Part shown: one piece after another, positions 5,527 through 6,278 of the stretch | How the letters are laid out: each line of letters starts with the position of its first letter | How positions within the stretch are numbered: the stretch's first letter is position 1 | From: Clostridiales bacterium UBA6981 | GTDB taxonomy: Bacteria; Bacillota; Clostridia; Oscillospirales; Oscillospiraceae | NCBI GenBank assembly: GCA_002450075.1 | Contig: DJYJ01000021.1 | Location: 1 to 6,278, forward strand | Direction: 5' to 3' | Length of the DNA stretch: 6,278 bases | Program-made: the position numbers and the translations under genes | The notes under the pieces: generated by a model | What the model was told of the DNA's origin: nothing | Seen by the model: only the letters and a program-made list of their open reading frames with translations | Database searches by the model: none

Positions 5527-6278
5527 TGAGCTATACACCGTTTGATGCTATTCAGATCGGTATTGCCTCCCCCGAGATGATCCTGAGCTGGTCATACGGC
5601 GAAGTCAAAAAGCCTGAAACCATTAACTACCGCACGCTCAAGCCGGAACAGAACGGTCTGTTCTGCGAGCGCATTTTCGGACCGACGAAGGACTGGGAAT
5701 GCCACTGCGGAAAATATAAGAAGATCCGCTACAAGGGCAAGATCTGCGACCGCTGCGGCGTCGAGGTCACCAAGAGCAAGGTCCGCCGCGAGCGTATGGG
5801 CCATATTGAGCTCGCCGCGCCGGTTTCCCACATCTGGTACTTCAAGGGCATCCCCAGCCGCATGGGCCTGATGCTCGACCTGACCCCGCGTCAGCTCGAG
5901 AAGGTCCTGTACTTCGCCAGCTATATCGTGATCGACCCCGGCTTCACGCCGCTGTCCCGCTGCCAGATCCTGAGCGAGCGCGAGTATCACGAGATGCGAG
6001 AGAAGTATGAGGACGATTTCCAGGCCGGTATCGGCGCCGAGGCGATCGAGGCACTGCTGAAGCAGATCGACTGCGACAAGCTGGCCGAGGAGCTGCGCGA
6101 GGAGCTCAAGAGCGCCAACGGCCAGAAGAAGGCCAAGCTCGTCAAGCGTCTCGAGTGCGTTGAGGCCTTCCGCCAGAGCGGCAACCGCCCCGAGTGGATG
6201 GTCATCCGCATCCTGCCGGTCATCCCGCCTGAGATCCGTCCGATGGTCCAGCTCGACGGCGGCCGCTTCGCGACCTCC
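5526..6278 (+). CDS. rpoC: DNA-directed RNA polymerase, beta-prime subunit (N-terminal 251 residues; runs off the window)
   Basis: The frame is open from ATG 5526 to the right edge with no stop. It encodes the N-terminal part of beta-prime: FDAIQIGIASPEMILSW, GEVKKPETINYRT, then the first zinc site with C59, C61, C74 and C77 (CHCG and CDRCG; E. coli C70, C72, C85, C88). KVRRERMGHIELAAPVSHIW and a charged coiled segment (about 170-215) follow, and the fragment ends in the conserved LDGGRFATS near residue 251. This covers the zinc-binding domain and part of the clamp. The catalytic NADFDGD motif and trigger loop would lie beyond the window. The start is fixed by AGGAGG seven bases upstream and by the TAATG junction with rpoB. 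The two subunits are made from one transcript and assemble with alpha and omega subunits. Codon 23 is TCA, a codon absent from rpoB. Confidence 0.98.
   Translation, partial: MSYTPFDAIQIGIASPEMILSWSYGEVKKPETINYRTLKPEQNGLFCERIFGPTKDWECHCGKYKKIRYKGKICDRCGVEVTKSKVRRERMGHIELAAPVSHIWYFKGIPSRMGLMLDLTPRQLEKVLYFASYIVIDPGFTPLSRCQILSEREYHEMREKYEDDFQAGIGAEAIEALLKQIDCDKLAEELREELKSANGQKKAKLVKRLECVEAFRQSGNRPEWMVIRILPVIPPEIRPMVQLDGGRFATS

Noticed and set aside
1708..5538. A 1276-codon open frame on the minus strand antisense to rpoB
   Set aside because: It is in exact codon register with rpoB and follows from the lack of TTA, CTA and TCA codons there. Its product is a low-complexity string rich in D, V, L and A with no recognisable domain, while rpoB is certain.
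5592..6223. Two minus-strand frames (132 and 78 codons) opposite rpoC
   Set aside because: Both are shadows of the well-conserved rpoC coding sequence.

Overview
The window is a chromosomal housekeeping segment. It most likely comes from a GC-rich member of the Bacillota, class Clostridia, perhaps Oscillospiraceae. The grounds are an RpoB of 1239 residues without the large insertions of enterobacterial RpoB, a long acidic RpoB tail of the Firmicute type, sigma-A style promoters with extended -10 elements, a tRNA gene with encoded CCA, and strong GC-leaning codon bias. The family assignment is inference; no species can be named from this sequence alone.

Layout, left to right. Positions 1-104 hold no recognisable gene. 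They contain an inverted repeat around a possible leftward promoter. Positions 105-138 form a bidirectional rho-independent terminator. Positions 138-222 (minus strand) are a complete tRNA-Leu with anticodon GAG. It has its own near-consensus promoter (298-325) and a pre-tRNA leader hairpin (229-275). The -35 box of that promoter contains the stop codon of the next gene, a minus-strand 413-residue multi-membrane protein (322-1563). That protein resembles the Gpi18-related GT-C glycosyltransferases that use polyprenyl-phosphate sugars.

The 243-base intergenic region 1564-1806 is the most interesting part. It carries a leftward terminator hairpin between the glycosyltransferase promoter and its ribosome binding site, which looks like an attenuator. 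It also has a rightward extended -10 promoter for rpoB and a leftward extended -10 promoter for the glycosyltransferase. These two promoters face each other, so the predicted transcripts overlap at their 5' ends by about 45 bases. An inverted repeat surrounds the rpoB promoter.

From 1807 to the right edge lies the core RNA polymerase operon: rpoB complete (1807-5526) and the first 251 codons of rpoC (5526 to the edge). The two overlap by one base (TAATG), and the rpoC Shine-Dalgarno sequence lies inside the codons for the acidic RpoB tail. The ribosomal protein genes rplJ and rplL, which usually precede rpoB, are not here, so rpoBC seems to be driven by its own promoter. I see no mobile element, CRISPR array or clearly novel multi-gene system. 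The unusual content is regulatory.
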